Origin: Microbacterium terregens
GTDB taxonomy: Bacteria; Pseudomonadota; Alphaproteobacteria; Sphingomonadales; Sphingomonadaceae
Assembly (NCBI RefSeq): GCF_027922045.1
Contig: NZ_BSEX01000004.1
Span: 62,001-126,000, forward strand
Reading direction: 5' to 3'
Length of the DNA: 64,000 bases
The position numbers were made by a program, and so were the translations under genes. The notes under the pieces are model-generated. The model worked only from the letters and a program-made list of their open reading frames with translations, searched no databases and had not been told where the DNA came from. Shown piece after piece: positions 42,357 through 51,754 of the stretch (its first letter is position 1; each line of letters starts with the position of its first letter).

Positions 42357-44594
42357 TCAGTTGGCGTCGGCGAGCGCGGACGAGTGCCCGCCGACGCGGA
42401 ACACGGCGTCCATGGCCGTCGCGGGCATCGGCCGGCTGAGCAGGTAGCCCTGGAGCGAATTGCAGCCGATCTCGGACAGGAAGAAGCGCTGCTCGGCAGT
42501 CTCCACGCCTTCCGCCGTCACCTTCAGGCCGCTCGCCTTAGCCAGATCGATGATCGCCTGGATGATCGGACTGCCGTCCTCCGTGCTGCCGATGCCGCTC
42601 ACGAACGACCGGTCGATCTTGATGCGATCGACGTCGAAGTTGCGCAGATGGGTGAAGGAGGAATAGCCGGTCCCGAAATCGTCTAGTGCGACCTTCACCC
42701 CGCGTGCGCGCAGCGCCGTGAGATTGGGTTGGCAGGTGGCTGCATTCTCGATGAAGCTGGTCTCGGTGATCTCCACTTCCAGCCGGGCGGGGTCCAGGCC
42801 CGTTCGCCTCAGGATCTCCAGCACCCGCTCGGCGAAGTGCGCGTTGCGCAGTTGAACCGCCGAAACATTCACCGAAATCGTGCCGATCGGCCAGTTCACC
42901 GCTGCGCGACAGGCCTGCTCGAGCACCCATTCCCCGAGTTGCTCGATGAGCCCGGCCTCCTCGGCGATCGGCACGAAGATGGTCGGCGAGATGACGCCCT
43001 TTTCCGGATGCCGCCACCGAACGAGCGCCTCCGCGCCGGTGATGACCCCGCTCTGTGCCGAATAGAGCGGCTGGTAATAGACCTCCAGACCGGTGCCGGT
43101 CTCCAAAGCGGTGCGGAGTCCCGTCTCGATCTCCTTCCGCCGCCGCAGGCTGGCGTCCATCCCTTCGGCGAAAAAGGTGTAGCGTCCCTTGCCCGCGCTT
43201 TTCGCCTCGTAGAGCGCGATGTCCGCCTTGCGCGCGAGTTCGGTCCGCTCGCCCGCGTCGGCGGGCCCCATGGCGATGCCGATGCTGACGCCGACCCGCG
43301 CCTGGGTGCCGGCGATGTCGATCGGGCGGCTGATCTCCTCGACGATCCGCATGCACAGGATCTCGGCCCCGGCCGGGCCTTCGATGTCGCACTGGATGAT
43401 CGCGAATTCGTCGCCGCCCACGCGCGCGACCAGGTCCGTCGAGCGGACCAGCGCGGCCAGCCGAGTCCCCACCTGCCGAATGAGTTCGTCGCCGGCAGGG
43501 TGGCCGAGGGTGTCGTTGACGTTCTTGAACCCGTCCAGGTCGAGGTACAGAAGCGCGAGCGAGGTGGATGCGGCGCGCGCGTGGGCGAGCTGATGCGCGA
43601 GGCGATCGTCGAACAGCGCGCGGTTCGCGAGCCCCGTCAGCGAATCGTGGAAGGCGAGATGCTGCGCCTGCGCCTCGCTCGCCTCCAGCCGCAGCGTGCC
43701 CTGTCGCACATGGCGCAGCAAAATGGTCACGATCGCGAAGATGAGGAGAAGCGATGCGCCCATCACGGGGGCCACGCGCTCCACCAGCAGCGAACCCGGC
43801 TGGAACGGTTGCCAGACGACGTAGCCGAGCAACTGGTTCGCGGAGGAGCGCAGCGGCACCGCCCCCTCTGCCTGGGCGGCGAGCGGCCGCTGCGCAAAGT
43901 CCGCGCCCTGCACCCGGTACCGCTCGGAAAGCTCCCGCGTGAACCCCGTGTCGAGATACCGCACCGCGATGTGCAGGAACTCGGTACCGGCAGCCTGGGG
44001 AATGGTGCCGGTGTCCGAGGTGATCGGCTTTACGCTGACGATGGCAGGATGGCCGCTGACGATGGCGAGGTCGATCGTTCCCGGCGTCAGCGCCGACGGC
44101 CCCACATCTTCCGGGGAGGGCTGGCGCAGCTTGCGGCGCAGCTCCGCGACGAGCGGAGCGGCGATGCGCGCGATGTCTTGATGGTAGGCGGAGGCAGAAA
44201 GGCGGCGCCCGGCGCGCATCGCATAGAGTGGCTCGTCCTTGGGGTTCAGGACGAAGGCTTCGTCATGCCCGTAATAGGTGCGCATCCACACGCCGAGGTT
44301 GGTATCTAGCCACACCGGGTCCTGACGAAAGGCCCGCACGTGCCGGACCGCGTCGTCCCAGACGGTGACGCCCTCCTGGTCGTGCGCGATCCGCGCGATG
44401 CTCTGCGCAAGCACGGTCGAGATCACGCCATGTTCGCGCTGGAAGGCGAGCCGGTCGGCCTGACGCGCGGAGAACAGGACCAGCGCGGCGATCAGCACCG
44501 CCATCGCCGCGACCGTGGCGAGGGCAGGTGCAACCACTTGGGCGAGGAACCGCCTGCGGCCCGCGCGCCCGGCTGAGTTCTGTGCCGGCTCCAT
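42357..44594 (-). CDS. Membrane bifunctional diguanylate cyclase/phosphodiesterase (CHASE4-GGDEF-EAL)
   Basis: This 745-residue inner-membrane protein has TM1 at about 14-42 (VVAPALATVAAMAVLIAALV), a periplasmic CHASE4 sensor with HDQEGVTVWDDAVRHVRAF, TM2 near 270-290 (GASLLLIFAIVTILLRH), a GGDEF domain with intact VGGDEF near 392-396, and an EAL domain with intact GAEALVRW near 519-526 plus TSFIENAATC and DDFGTGYSSFTHLRNFDVDR. Both c-di-GMP synthesis and breakdown motifs are preserved; the net activity cannot be read. It stands alone between the L,D-transpeptidase and the xylanase-associated receptor genes. Confidence 0.93.
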   Translation of the reverse strand: MEPAQNSAGRAGRRRFLAQVVAPALATVAAMAVLIAALVLFSARQADRLAFQREHGVISTVLAQSIARIAHDQEGVTVWDDAVRHVRAFRQDPVWLDTNLGVWMRTYYGHDEAFVLNPKDEPLYAMRAGRRLSASAYHQDIARIAAPLVAELRRKLRQPSPEDVGPSALTPGTIDLAIVSGHPAIVSVKPITSDTGTIPQAAGTEFLHIAVRYLDTGFTRELSERYRVQGADFAQRPLAAQAEGAVPLRSSANQLLGYVVWQPFQPGSLLVERVAPVMGASLLLIFAIVTILLRHVRQGTLRLEASEAQAQHLAFHDSLTGLANRALFDDRLAHQLAHARAASTSLALLYLDLDGFKNVNDTLGHPAGDELIRQVGTRLAALVRSTDLVARVGGDEFAIIQCDIEGPAGAEILCMRIVEEISRPIDIAGTQARVGVSIGIAMGPADAGERTELARKADIALYEAKSAGKGRYTFFAEGMDASLRRRKEIETGLRTALETGTGLEVYYQPLYSAQSGVITGAEALVRWRHPEKGVISPTIFVPIAEEAGLIEQLGEWVLEQACRAAVNWPIGTISVNVSAVQLRNAHFAERVLEILRRTGLDPARLEVEITETSFIENAATCQPNLTALRARGVKVALDDFGTGYSSFTHLRNFDVDRIKIDRSFVSGIGSTEDGSPIIQAIIDLAKASGLKVTAEGVETAEQRFFLSEIGCNSLQGYLLSRPMPATAMDAVFRVGGHSSALADAN

Positions 44595-44800
44595 GGTTCA
44601 AGGGGTAGGGAGTGGCAGTTAAGGAGGTCTTGCCGCCAAGCCTTGCCACCCCCGACTCCTCAAGAAAAAATCTCCGGTGTCCTAAGGAGTTGCGCTACCC
44701 GGCACTTTCTCCCTGTGCGGGTCGTAGCGCCGCAATTCGAAGACCCGCGGCCCATCTTCCGTTAACGTCGAAATCATCAATCTGCTGGATAGCCGCGGGC

Positions 44801-47131
44801 ATGATCCCGATCTCTTGCCGTGCGCGCCTCATGTCCTGCGCCGCCCCGGCCTTCATTCTCTTGGCAACGCCTGCAGCGGCCGCTCCCGTGCAGGAGCCCG
44901 GCCCTGCGGCCGAACCGCAGGCGGAGGCGCACGAAGTCATCGTCACCGCGCAGCGCCGTCCGGAGCGTATCCAGAACACGCCCGTCGCGATCACCGCGCT
45001 CGACGAACAGGCGATCGTCCAGCGCAAGCTCAGCGACATCAAGGACGTGGTGACCTACACCCCCGGCTTCTCCGGCAACTCCGAAGACAGCTTCATCGAT
45101 ACGCTGGCGATTCGCGGCATCGTCTCGAACGACTATGGGATCGGCGGCGATCCCTCGATCGGCATCTTCAAGGACGGCGTCTATCAGGGGCGGACCGGAA
45201 GCGCGGTCACCTCCTTGTTCGACATCGAGCGCGCGGAGGCCCTGCGCGGGCCGCAGGGCTTCCTGTTCGGGCGCAACGCCATTTCCGGCGCGATCAACAT
45301 CGTCACCAACAAGCCCGACACGGAGCGAGTCCGGGGGCACGTCTATCTCGGCTATGGCGAGGTGGATCGCGTGGAGGCGGAGGCTGCGGTCAACCTGCCG
45401 CTGACCGAGCATTGGGCGCTGCGCGTCGCCGGATATCACACTGCCTCCGACGGGTGGGTGGACAATGTGTTCACGCCCGGTCGCGACGATCGGCTGATGG
45501 GTGAGAACCGCACTGCGGCGCGCGCCTCGCTGCTCTATACGGTGGGTCCGCTGCGCGTGATCGCCATGGGCGAGTATGAGCGGCGGCGGCTGGATGGCAC
45601 GCCCTATCGCGCTTCCAACGACGATCGCGAGGTGCTGGACGCGATCGACGACGCGCTTGGCATCGATCTCGTGGTCGGCGGTGGTCCTCGCGATGTGGAT
45701 ACGGAGCTAACGGACCCCCGCGACGACGGTGAGATCTACGGAGGCACGCTTCAGGCCGACCTGGATCTGGACTTCGCCACGCTGAGTTCCATCACCGCCT
45801 ATCGCCGCCACCGCTTCTTCTATTCCGAGGATTATGACGGGACGCCGCTTCGCATCGGCAACTACAGCCAGCGCCAGCGCGGCACCTATGCAAGCCAGGA
45901 GGTCCGCCTCGTTTCTCCGGGCACGGGTCGGTTCACCTGGTCGGCCGGGCTGTCCGGCTATCGCGAGACGGTGCGGGCCCGCTTCACCGAGCAGGCGGAC
46001 GAGACGGCCGTCTGCCTGGCCGGCTACGGCTACTCCAGTTGCGAGGAACTGACCCAGGACCTCTATGGCACGCCCTATGTTGCCGCGCCGGACGGTATCC
46101 TGGTCGACGTGAACGAGGCGCGGACGGTGAACACCGGCCTCTCCGCCTATGGCGACCTCAACTATCGCGTCCTCCCCAAGCTGAACGTCGGCCTGGGACT
46201 GCGCTACACCTGGGACCACAAGAAGTTCGGGCTGAACATCCTCCCGAGCGACACCACGCTCGGCAACATCTGGACGTTCGCCTATTACACCAACGGCTTC
46301 GTGACCGATGGCAGGTCCTGGCAGGGTACGACGCCGCGGCTCTACGTGCGCTATGAGATCCAGCCCCGGCTGAACGTCTACGCGAGCATCACGCGGGGCT
46401 ATAAATCGGGCGGGTTCGGCTCCTTCACGGTGGCAGCGCCCGGACCGATCGAGGACTACAGCCTCGTCCCCGACAGCACCAAGCCCGACGCCTTTGCGCC
46501 CGAGACGATCTGGAGCGAGGAGCTGGGGGTGAAGGGCGACCTTCTCGGCGGGCGGCTGCGGTTCGACCTCACCGGCTTCCTCTACAACTACCGCAATCTG
46601 CAGAGCGTCTTTTTCGACACCGAAACGCGCACGCAGCGGGTCCTGAACGTCGGGCGGGTGCAGGGATATGGTGCCGAGTTCGCGACGACCCTTCGCCCCA
46701 GCCGCTTCTTCGATCTGACGGGGACGCTCACCTATACGCATACGCAGAAGCGCGGCGACCGCGATTGCACGCTGCGCGACTGCGGCGGCCTTCCGAACCC
46801 CAGCTGGGCGTCGAGCGGTGTCGGCACCTTCCATTATCCCCTCGCCTCCGGTGAAGCCTATCTCGCGGGCGAGTGGGTCTACGAAGGGCGCGGGCGCCAA
46901 AGCTTCGACTGGCGCGGCATCACCCGCCGCCACGGCTATACCGCGGTGAACCTACGCCTCGGCTATCGCTCGGACGCCGGGTGGGAAGCCGTCGCCTATG
47001 TCGAGAACCTGTTCGACGCGCTCTACTATCACGGCGCGGAGAACGGTGGCGACCTGACCCCCGCTACGGTGTGGGGCGTAGCGCAGCCGCGCAACGTCGG
47101 CCTGAACCTGCGGTGGCGCTTCGGCGACTAG
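44801..47131 (+). CDS. TonB-dependent receptor (xylan-locus receptor 1)
   Basis: This outer-membrane receptor of about 776 residues has a signal peptide (SCAAPAFILLATPAAAA), a TonB-box region HEVIVTAQRRPERIQNTPVA, a plug with GIFKDGVYQGRTGSAVTSLF and RGPQGFLFGRNAISGAINIV, and a barrel ending NVGLNLRWRFGD. The plug signature is that of the large sphingomonad family for oligosaccharides and aromatics rather than siderophores. Its ligand is inferred from context: it is next to GH10, MGH1-like and GH43 genes. ATG 44801 is preferred, 44831 possible. Its stop shares bases with the stop of the convergent xylanase gene. Confidence 0.85.
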   Translation: MIPISCRARLMSCAAPAFILLATPAAAAPVQEPGPAAEPQAEAHEVIVTAQRRPERIQNTPVAITALDEQAIVQRKLSDIKDVVTYTPGFSGNSEDSFIDTLAIRGIVSNDYGIGGDPSIGIFKDGVYQGRTGSAVTSLFDIERAEALRGPQGFLFGRNAISGAINIVTNKPDTERVRGHVYLGYGEVDRVEAEAAVNLPLTEHWALRVAGYHTASDGWVDNVFTPGRDDRLMGENRTAARASLLYTVGPLRVIAMGEYERRRLDGTPYRASNDDREVLDAIDDALGIDLVVGGGPRDVDTELTDPRDDGEIYGGTLQADLDLDFATLSSITAYRRHRFFYSEDYDGTPLRIGNYSQRQRGTYASQEVRLVSPGTGRFTWSAGLSGYRETVRARFTEQADETAVCLAGYGYSSCEELTQDLYGTPYVAAPDGILVDVNEARTVNTGLSAYGDLNYRVLPKLNVGLGLRYTWDHKKFGLNILPSDTTLGNIWTFAYYTNGFVTDGRSWQGTTPRLYVRYEIQPRLNVYASITRGYKSGGFGSFTVAAPGPIEDYSLVPDSTKPDAFAPETIWSEELGVKGDLLGGRLRFDLTGFLYNYRNLQSVFFDTETRTQRVLNVGRVQGYGAEFATTLRPSRFFDLTGTLTYTHTQKRGDRDCTLRDCGGLPNPSWASSGVGTFHYPLASGEAYLAGEWVYEGRGRQSFDWRGITRRHGYTAVNLRLGYRSDAGWEAVAYVENLFDALYYHGAENGGDLTPATVWGVAQPRNVGLNLRWRFGD

Positions 47132-48249
47132 CGCTTGCGAGGATGCGCCTCGAACGCCGCCGCCAGGGCATCGCGCATCGGCTTGGGGCGAAACTCGGCG
47201 TCGAACGGCAGCGGGCGCTTGGGCAGCGCATCGGGTCGCGGACGAAAGTCGTTGAGCCAGCTGTATCGGTCCGACAGCCCCCAGCACATGACCGTGCGGC
47301 ACTGCGGATAGGAGAGCATGAGGTCCAGGTACGCGCGCGTATGTGCCGCGACCTCGGCATCCCGCTTGGCGATATCGCTGGGAAGCGGGTTGTCGTGCAC
47401 GTCCATCTCCGTGATCAGCAGCCGGAAGCCCATGGCCGTGACCTCGTCGAGGAACTTGCGCCACGCCGTCTCGTCCAGCGCGCCGAGGCCGGTCGGCGAG
47501 TCCGAATATTTGCTGCCCAGGTGGCTCTGCACCCCGAGCGCGTCCACCGGCACGTTGCGCTTGCGGAAGCCCTCCAGCAGCTTCAGCACCGCGTTTCGAT
47601 GCACTGCCTCGTCGCTGCGCCAGCCCATATAGTCGTTGTAGACCAGCTCAGCCGAGGGCGCCGCCGCCCGCGCGCTGTGAAAGGCGAGATCCAGCGTCTG
47701 CTGTGCGCCGCCCATGGCCTTCGACAACGCCGTCTCGCGCAGCATGCCGGTGTCGGAGTCGATCGCCTCGTTGACAACGTCGAAGCTGTCGATGACGCGG
47801 GCATAGCGCCCGGCCACCCTGGTCACATGCTCCTGGAGCAGCCGCTCGGCCGCGCGTGCGGGCTGCGCACCGAAGTCGTGTTCGGTGACCCATTTCGGCG
47901 TCCAGCGCTCCGAATGCCACAGCAGCGTATGCCCGCGTACGCCCAGGCCGTTGCTGGTTGCCCAGCCGATCAGCGCGTCCGCAGGGCCGAAGTCGAACGT
48001 CGTGGCGTTGGGCCGGGTGATGCTCCACTTGAGCTCGTTCTCCGGCACGATCAGCGCACACTCGCGGGCATTGAGCGCGCGATAGGCGGCGTCGGCGAAA
48101 TTGCCCTTGCCGATCGTGCTGCCGAACCGGATGCCGCTGGCGGCGGCGATTGCGCCCAGACCGTCACCGCGGGGCGCGGCTTGGAGTGGCAGCACGAGCG
48201 CGCCGGCGGCCCCTGCGGCTCCGGCAAGAAATTGGCGGCGATCGAACAT
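47128..48249 (-). CDS. Endo-1,4-beta-xylanase, GH10
   Basis: This 373-residue exported enzyme has a Tat-type signal (DRRQFLAGAAGAAGALVLP) and a GH10 TIM barrel: IVPENELKWSITRPN, GHTLLWHSERWTPKWV, the acid/base Glu in DVVNEAID (about 160) and the nucleophile Glu in LLITEMDVHD (about 280), then MCWGLSDRYSWLNDFRP. It cleaves internal xylan links, probably in the periplasm on imported oligomers. It is the last gene of the GH43, MGH1-like, GH10 operon, 23 bases after the preceding stop. Confidence 0.95.
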   Translation of the reverse strand: MFDRRQFLAGAAGAAGALVLPLQAAPRGDGLGAIAAASGIRFGSTIGKGNFADAAYRALNARECALIVPENELKWSITRPNATTFDFGPADALIGWATSNGLGVRGHTLLWHSERWTPKWVTEHDFGAQPARAAERLLQEHVTRVAGRYARVIDSFDVVNEAIDSDTGMLRETALSKAMGGAQQTLDLAFHSARAAAPSAELVYNDYMGWRSDEAVHRNAVLKLLEGFRKRNVPVDALGVQSHLGSKYSDSPTGLGALDETAWRKFLDEVTAMGFRLLITEMDVHDNPLPSDIAKRDAEVAAHTRAYLDLMLSYPQCRTVMCWGLSDRYSWLNDFRPRPDALPKRPLPFDAEFRPKPMRDALAAAFEAHPRKR

Positions 48250-48272
48250 GGGCTTTCTCCGGTTTCCGGGGC

Positions 48273-49865
48273 TCAGCCCTGGTCGAGGGGGATGCGGCGA
48301 TTGGGGTGGACTGTCAGCGTGCGGGGCAGTCGCCCGGCGAGGCGGAGCGTGACCCGCTGCGGCTTGGGCTCAATCCCGAGCAGCGCGCGCGGGGTGCCGT
48401 CCGTAGCGGTGATCAGCCGCACGGCACCGCCCTCGATCCGGCCGAGCAGCTTGCCCGACAGGGTGAGGCTCGCCCCCCTGCCGTCATAGGCCATCGCCGC
48501 CGTCCGACCGGCGTCCGTCGGCAGGGACAGCTGCGTTCCGACCGCGGCGGGGTGCCCGGGGCGCACGTTCCAGTGGAGCGCGTCGGGCTCCTCCACAACG
48601 CCCACCAGGCGCCAGCTATAGTCCACCATCACCAATGCGCAGGGTGAATAGCGTGGCTGGTCCTCGCCATGGGTGAAGGCGCCGGTTTCCGGATCGATCT
48701 GCTGGCGGAAGCTCGGGTCCGCCTGGATGGCCTCGCACCAGGCGTTCATCATCTCGGTGAACTCGGCCGTGCGGCCATAATGCTCGATCCAGCGCGGTGC
48801 GCGCATGGCGGTGAGCGCCTGCGACGCGCCGCCCCAGCTGTTCGCCGGGATCGGGCGCACGAACGTCGGATCGTCCATCGCGATCGACGCCATCGGGTAG
48901 CGCGTCCAGAACGCCTGCCGGTTGCCCAGCTGCCGGGCCCACAGGGTGTCGAAGGTCTTCTGGTCGACGACATGCTCCCCGCAGACGCGGCTGAGAATGT
49001 CGGAGCGCACGCGCACGAACTGATTCTGCGCATTCAGGTCGTAGAAGGCGGCATCCTCGGCGACATAGAGCGTGTCCAGGATCCGCCGCCGGATGGCTTC
49101 CGCCTGCTCGGCCCAGCGTGCGGCCTCGTCGCGCTTGCCAAGCGCCTCGGCCATCGCCGCCAGCGCCCGGCGGCCGCCGTACACCGTCGCGGACAGGTCC
49201 GGACACAGCCGCGGCAGGGAGGCGATCGGATGGTGGGTGCGCGCGTCCTTGTTCGGGCACTGGTTCGGCATGCCCTTCCAACGCGGCGAATTGTCGTGGC
49301 CGGTGTCATAGGTGCAGAAGCCCTCGACCAGCCCGGTGCCGCGCGTGTTGCGATGGCGCATCAGCCAGCCGTCCCACGCGCCGCACGCCCGATAGGCCGC
49401 CTCCAGCAGCTCGCCGTCCCCAGTCGCCCGCGCCAGGTCCCAGGCGGTGGCGGCGATCGGCACCACCATCTGGATCTGGCCGAAGCCGGTCTCGACGACC
49501 TTGTTGTTCGCCGGCAGCTGACCGTCGGCGCGCTGCAGTTCGAAGAAGGTCAGGTGGCTGTTGCGCGCAACGTCGGGGCGGAACTTGCGGTACAGCAGCG
49601 CCTCGTGGGGGCCGCACTCCTGCCAGATGCCCTGGTAGACCGATCCCTCGATCAGCACCGGCTTGCTGACGTACGGCATGACCTTCACGTTGCCGGCGAG
49701 CACGTCGAGCGCGGCGTCATAGGCGGCCTGCCAGCGCGTGTTCGTGGTCGAGAAGCGCGGCACGCCTGCTGCCCCGCCCTGCTGGGCACGGGCAAAGGCG
49801 GGCATAGCCAGCGTGGCAGCGGCGCTGCCCGCAAGGAACGATCTGCGATCCAAGGACGACCTCAT
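48273..49865 (-). CDS. Exported MGH1/GH63-like glycoside hydrolase
   Basis: This 530-residue enzyme has a Tat-type signal (DRRSFLAGSAAATLAMPAFA) and an (alpha/alpha)6 barrel with CTYDTGHDNSPRWKGMPNQC, the Asp-containing NSPRW motif shared by GH63/GH37-like enzymes, and WTRYPMASIAMDDPTFVRP and ANSWGGASQALTAMRAPRWI later. A C-terminal beta domain follows. It likely removes a terminal side-chain sugar from hemicellulose or pectin fragments; the linkage is unknown. Its ATG overlaps the GH43 stop by four bases. Confidence 0.82.
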   Translation of the reverse strand: MRSSLDRRSFLAGSAAATLAMPAFARAQQGGAAGVPRFSTTNTRWQAAYDAALDVLAGNVKVMPYVSKPVLIEGSVYQGIWQECGPHEALLYRKFRPDVARNSHLTFFELQRADGQLPANNKVVETGFGQIQMVVPIAATAWDLARATGDGELLEAAYRACGAWDGWLMRHRNTRGTGLVEGFCTYDTGHDNSPRWKGMPNQCPNKDARTHHPIASLPRLCPDLSATVYGGRRALAAMAEALGKRDEAARWAEQAEAIRRRILDTLYVAEDAAFYDLNAQNQFVRVRSDILSRVCGEHVVDQKTFDTLWARQLGNRQAFWTRYPMASIAMDDPTFVRPIPANSWGGASQALTAMRAPRWIEHYGRTAEFTEMMNAWCEAIQADPSFRQQIDPETGAFTHGEDQPRYSPCALVMVDYSWRLVGVVEEPDALHWNVRPGHPAAVGTQLSLPTDAGRTAAMAYDGRGASLTLSGKLLGRIEGGAVRLITATDGTPRALLGIEPKPQRVTLRLAGRLPRTLTVHPNRRIPLDQG

Positions 49866-51502
49866 GGGTTGAGCTCCGGATGGTCGACTCGGAACCAGTC
49901 GACGTCGATGTGGCCGCTCGGGCCCCGCTGGTTGAAGGTGAACAGCGCCGGGCGCGATCCCTTCCACCAGGAGAAGCGGGCGAGCGGAATGGCCTCGCCG
50001 ACCGGCGTGAAGCCGTCCGTGCCGAGGCTGTAGCTGTAGCGCACGGTCTGGTCGCTGCCGACCTCCGCCCGCAGCTCGATGGTGTCGGCGCTCAGCCGCG
50101 GCCCGGCCTGTTCCTCGCCTTCGCGGGCCAGGGTCAGGTGGGTTTCACCCCGCTCGCGCACCGCACCGATCCAGCTCGGACGCACGCCGAACAGGGTGAG
50201 ACCGGCACGCTGGCCATCCGCCATGTGGGACAGGTCGATCCGCGCGGTGATGCGGCTCTCCGGCCCCTGCAACACCTGGGTCAGCGTGTTGCGCGCCGTC
50301 ACCAGATGCTGCGCCTCCCCCGCCTCCAGTCGCAGCCAGCCCGGACGCGCCGACAGGCTCCAGCGCTTGTCATCCGGATTGTGGTTCCACGCCCATTGCA
50401 GGCCAAGCCTCGGCGCGCTGAACTCGTCGGAGTCCTGCAGCCGTTCCCGCGTGGGCGCATGGCCGGTCTTGGGCCAGGGCGGCGTCATGATCGGCTCGCC
50501 CGAGGTCTTGCCCGCGATTGGCCGCCCCATCACCGGCCAATCGTCCACCCAGCCCACCGGCTGGAGGTGGACGATGCGGCCGAACGCGCCGGTGCTGTTG
50601 AAATGGGCGAACCATCCCTCGCCCGATGGCGTCTCGATCCAGCCGCCCTGATGTGGTCCTTCCAGCGGGGTCGAGCCCTGCTCCAGCACCACGCGCCACT
50701 CATAGGGCCCGCGAATGTTGCGGGCGCGCAGCGCGACCTGCTGTCCCTTCTCAACCCCGCCGATGGGCGCAAAGATATAGTACCAGCCGTTGCGCTTGTA
50801 GAACTTCGGCCCTTCCAGGATCGGCAGGTTCGCCTTGTCCTCGACGATCACCTCGCCCTTGTCGAGCACGCGAGTCCCGTCCGCGCTCATGCGGTGGAGG
50901 ATCAGCGGACCGGCGCCATGCCGCGAATGGACCAGCCAGGCGGTGCCGTCTTCGTCCCAGAAGGGGCACGGGTCCTCCAGCATCCGCTCGTCGATGACCT
51001 TGACCGGCTTGCTCCACGGACCAGCCGGGTCGCCGGCGGTCGCCATGAACACGCCTTCGTCGATCGTCGCCCAATAGACGTAGAACCGGCCGTTGTGATG
51101 CCGGATCGACGGCGCCCACACGCCGCCTGCGTAGCGCGTGCCCCCCACCGGCTTTGAGATCTTGTCGGTGAGGCTGTGCGGTCCCGGCATGTCATATTCG
51201 GGCGCGAACGGCAGGCGCGGCAACACGCTGCCGATGATCGTCCAGTGCACCAGGTCATAGGACCGCAGGATCGGGATGCCGGGCGAGAAGTGGAAGCTCG
51301 ACGACACCATGTAGTAGGCGGTGCCCACCCGGATGATGTCCGGATCGGAATAGTCGGCGAACAGGATCGGGTTGCGGAACGTGGCGGGTGCGGTGGCCGG
51401 CTGCTCCGCAAAGACTGATGGCGCACCGCCGCACAAGATCAACGCAAGCAGTGCCGCCCCGGTGCGTACAGACCTCCGCCGTCCCAAGCCTTGAACCATC
51501 AA
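49862..51502 (-). CDS. GH43 glycoside hydrolase (beta-xylosidase/arabinofuranosidase-like)
   Basis: This 546-residue protein has a Sec-type signal (GAALLALILCGGAPSVFA) and a five-bladed GH43 propeller. The catalytic base Asp is in FADYSDPDIIRVG (about 53), the pKa-modulating Asp in MLEDPCPFWDEDGTAWL, and the acid Glu in LPILEGPKFYKRNGWYYIFA (about 228). The C-terminal half is a beta-sandwich of the GH43_C2/DUF1349 kind. Members remove xylose or arabinose from xylan and arabinan. It is the first gene of the operon, behind a LacI-type operator-like site. Confidence 0.92.
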   Translation of the reverse strand: MMVQGLGRRRSVRTGAALLALILCGGAPSVFAEQPATAPATFRNPILFADYSDPDIIRVGTAYYMVSSSFHFSPGIPILRSYDLVHWTIIGSVLPRLPFAPEYDMPGPHSLTDKISKPVGGTRYAGGVWAPSIRHHNGRFYVYWATIDEGVFMATAGDPAGPWSKPVKVIDERMLEDPCPFWDEDGTAWLVHSRHGAGPLILHRMSADGTRVLDKGEVIVEDKANLPILEGPKFYKRNGWYYIFAPIGGVEKGQQVALRARNIRGPYEWRVVLEQGSTPLEGPHQGGWIETPSGEGWFAHFNSTGAFGRIVHLQPVGWVDDWPVMGRPIAGKTSGEPIMTPPWPKTGHAPTRERLQDSDEFSAPRLGLQWAWNHNPDDKRWSLSARPGWLRLEAGEAQHLVTARNTLTQVLQGPESRITARIDLSHMADGQRAGLTLFGVRPSWIGAVRERGETHLTLAREGEEQAGPRLSADTIELRAEVGSDQTVRYSYSLGTDGFTPVGEAIPLARFSWWKGSRPALFTFNQRGPSGHIDVDWFRVDHPELNP

Positions 51503-51522
51503 CCCCTCCTCATCCCAAACAG

Positions 51523-51536
51523 CGAGAGCGTTACCA
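51523..51536 (-). promoter_or_regulatory. LacI-type operator-like site upstream of the GH43 operon
   Basis: On the minus strand it reads TGGTAACGCTCTCG. The first ten bases match the TGnTAnCGnT part of LacI-family operators, while the second half is degenerate. It lies 21-34 bases upstream of the GH43 ATG. A similar, more symmetric site at 51655-51668 faces the other operon. Confidence 0.5.
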
Positions 51537-51654
51537 CGCTTCTTGTTGCTGCATCTGCGTTGTTCGCGTGGCGACTTGGTGCCGCTTTCCAGACGTAGAA
51601 CATAGCATTGACGTGTTCAACAAGTGGAACTACGTTTCAACATATCTCGCGAGA

Positions 51655-51668
51655 CGTTAGCGCTATCG
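51655..51668 (+). promoter_or_regulatory. LacI-type operator-like site upstream of receptor 2
   Basis: CGTTAGCGCTATCG, with a perfect TAGCGCTA core, matches the TGTTAGCGCTAnCA type used by LacI-family regulators such as Caulobacter XylR. It lies about 87-100 bases upstream of the receptor ATG, downstream of a possible -35 TTGACG (51608-51613). Confidence 0.55.
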
Positions 51669-51754
51669 CTTACGACTTGGCAGCAGACGGGCCCACCGTC
51701 GCGCCGCGGGGCGACAGGCCGATCAACGGGTCGGCAGCAAAGGGAGGATGTTTG

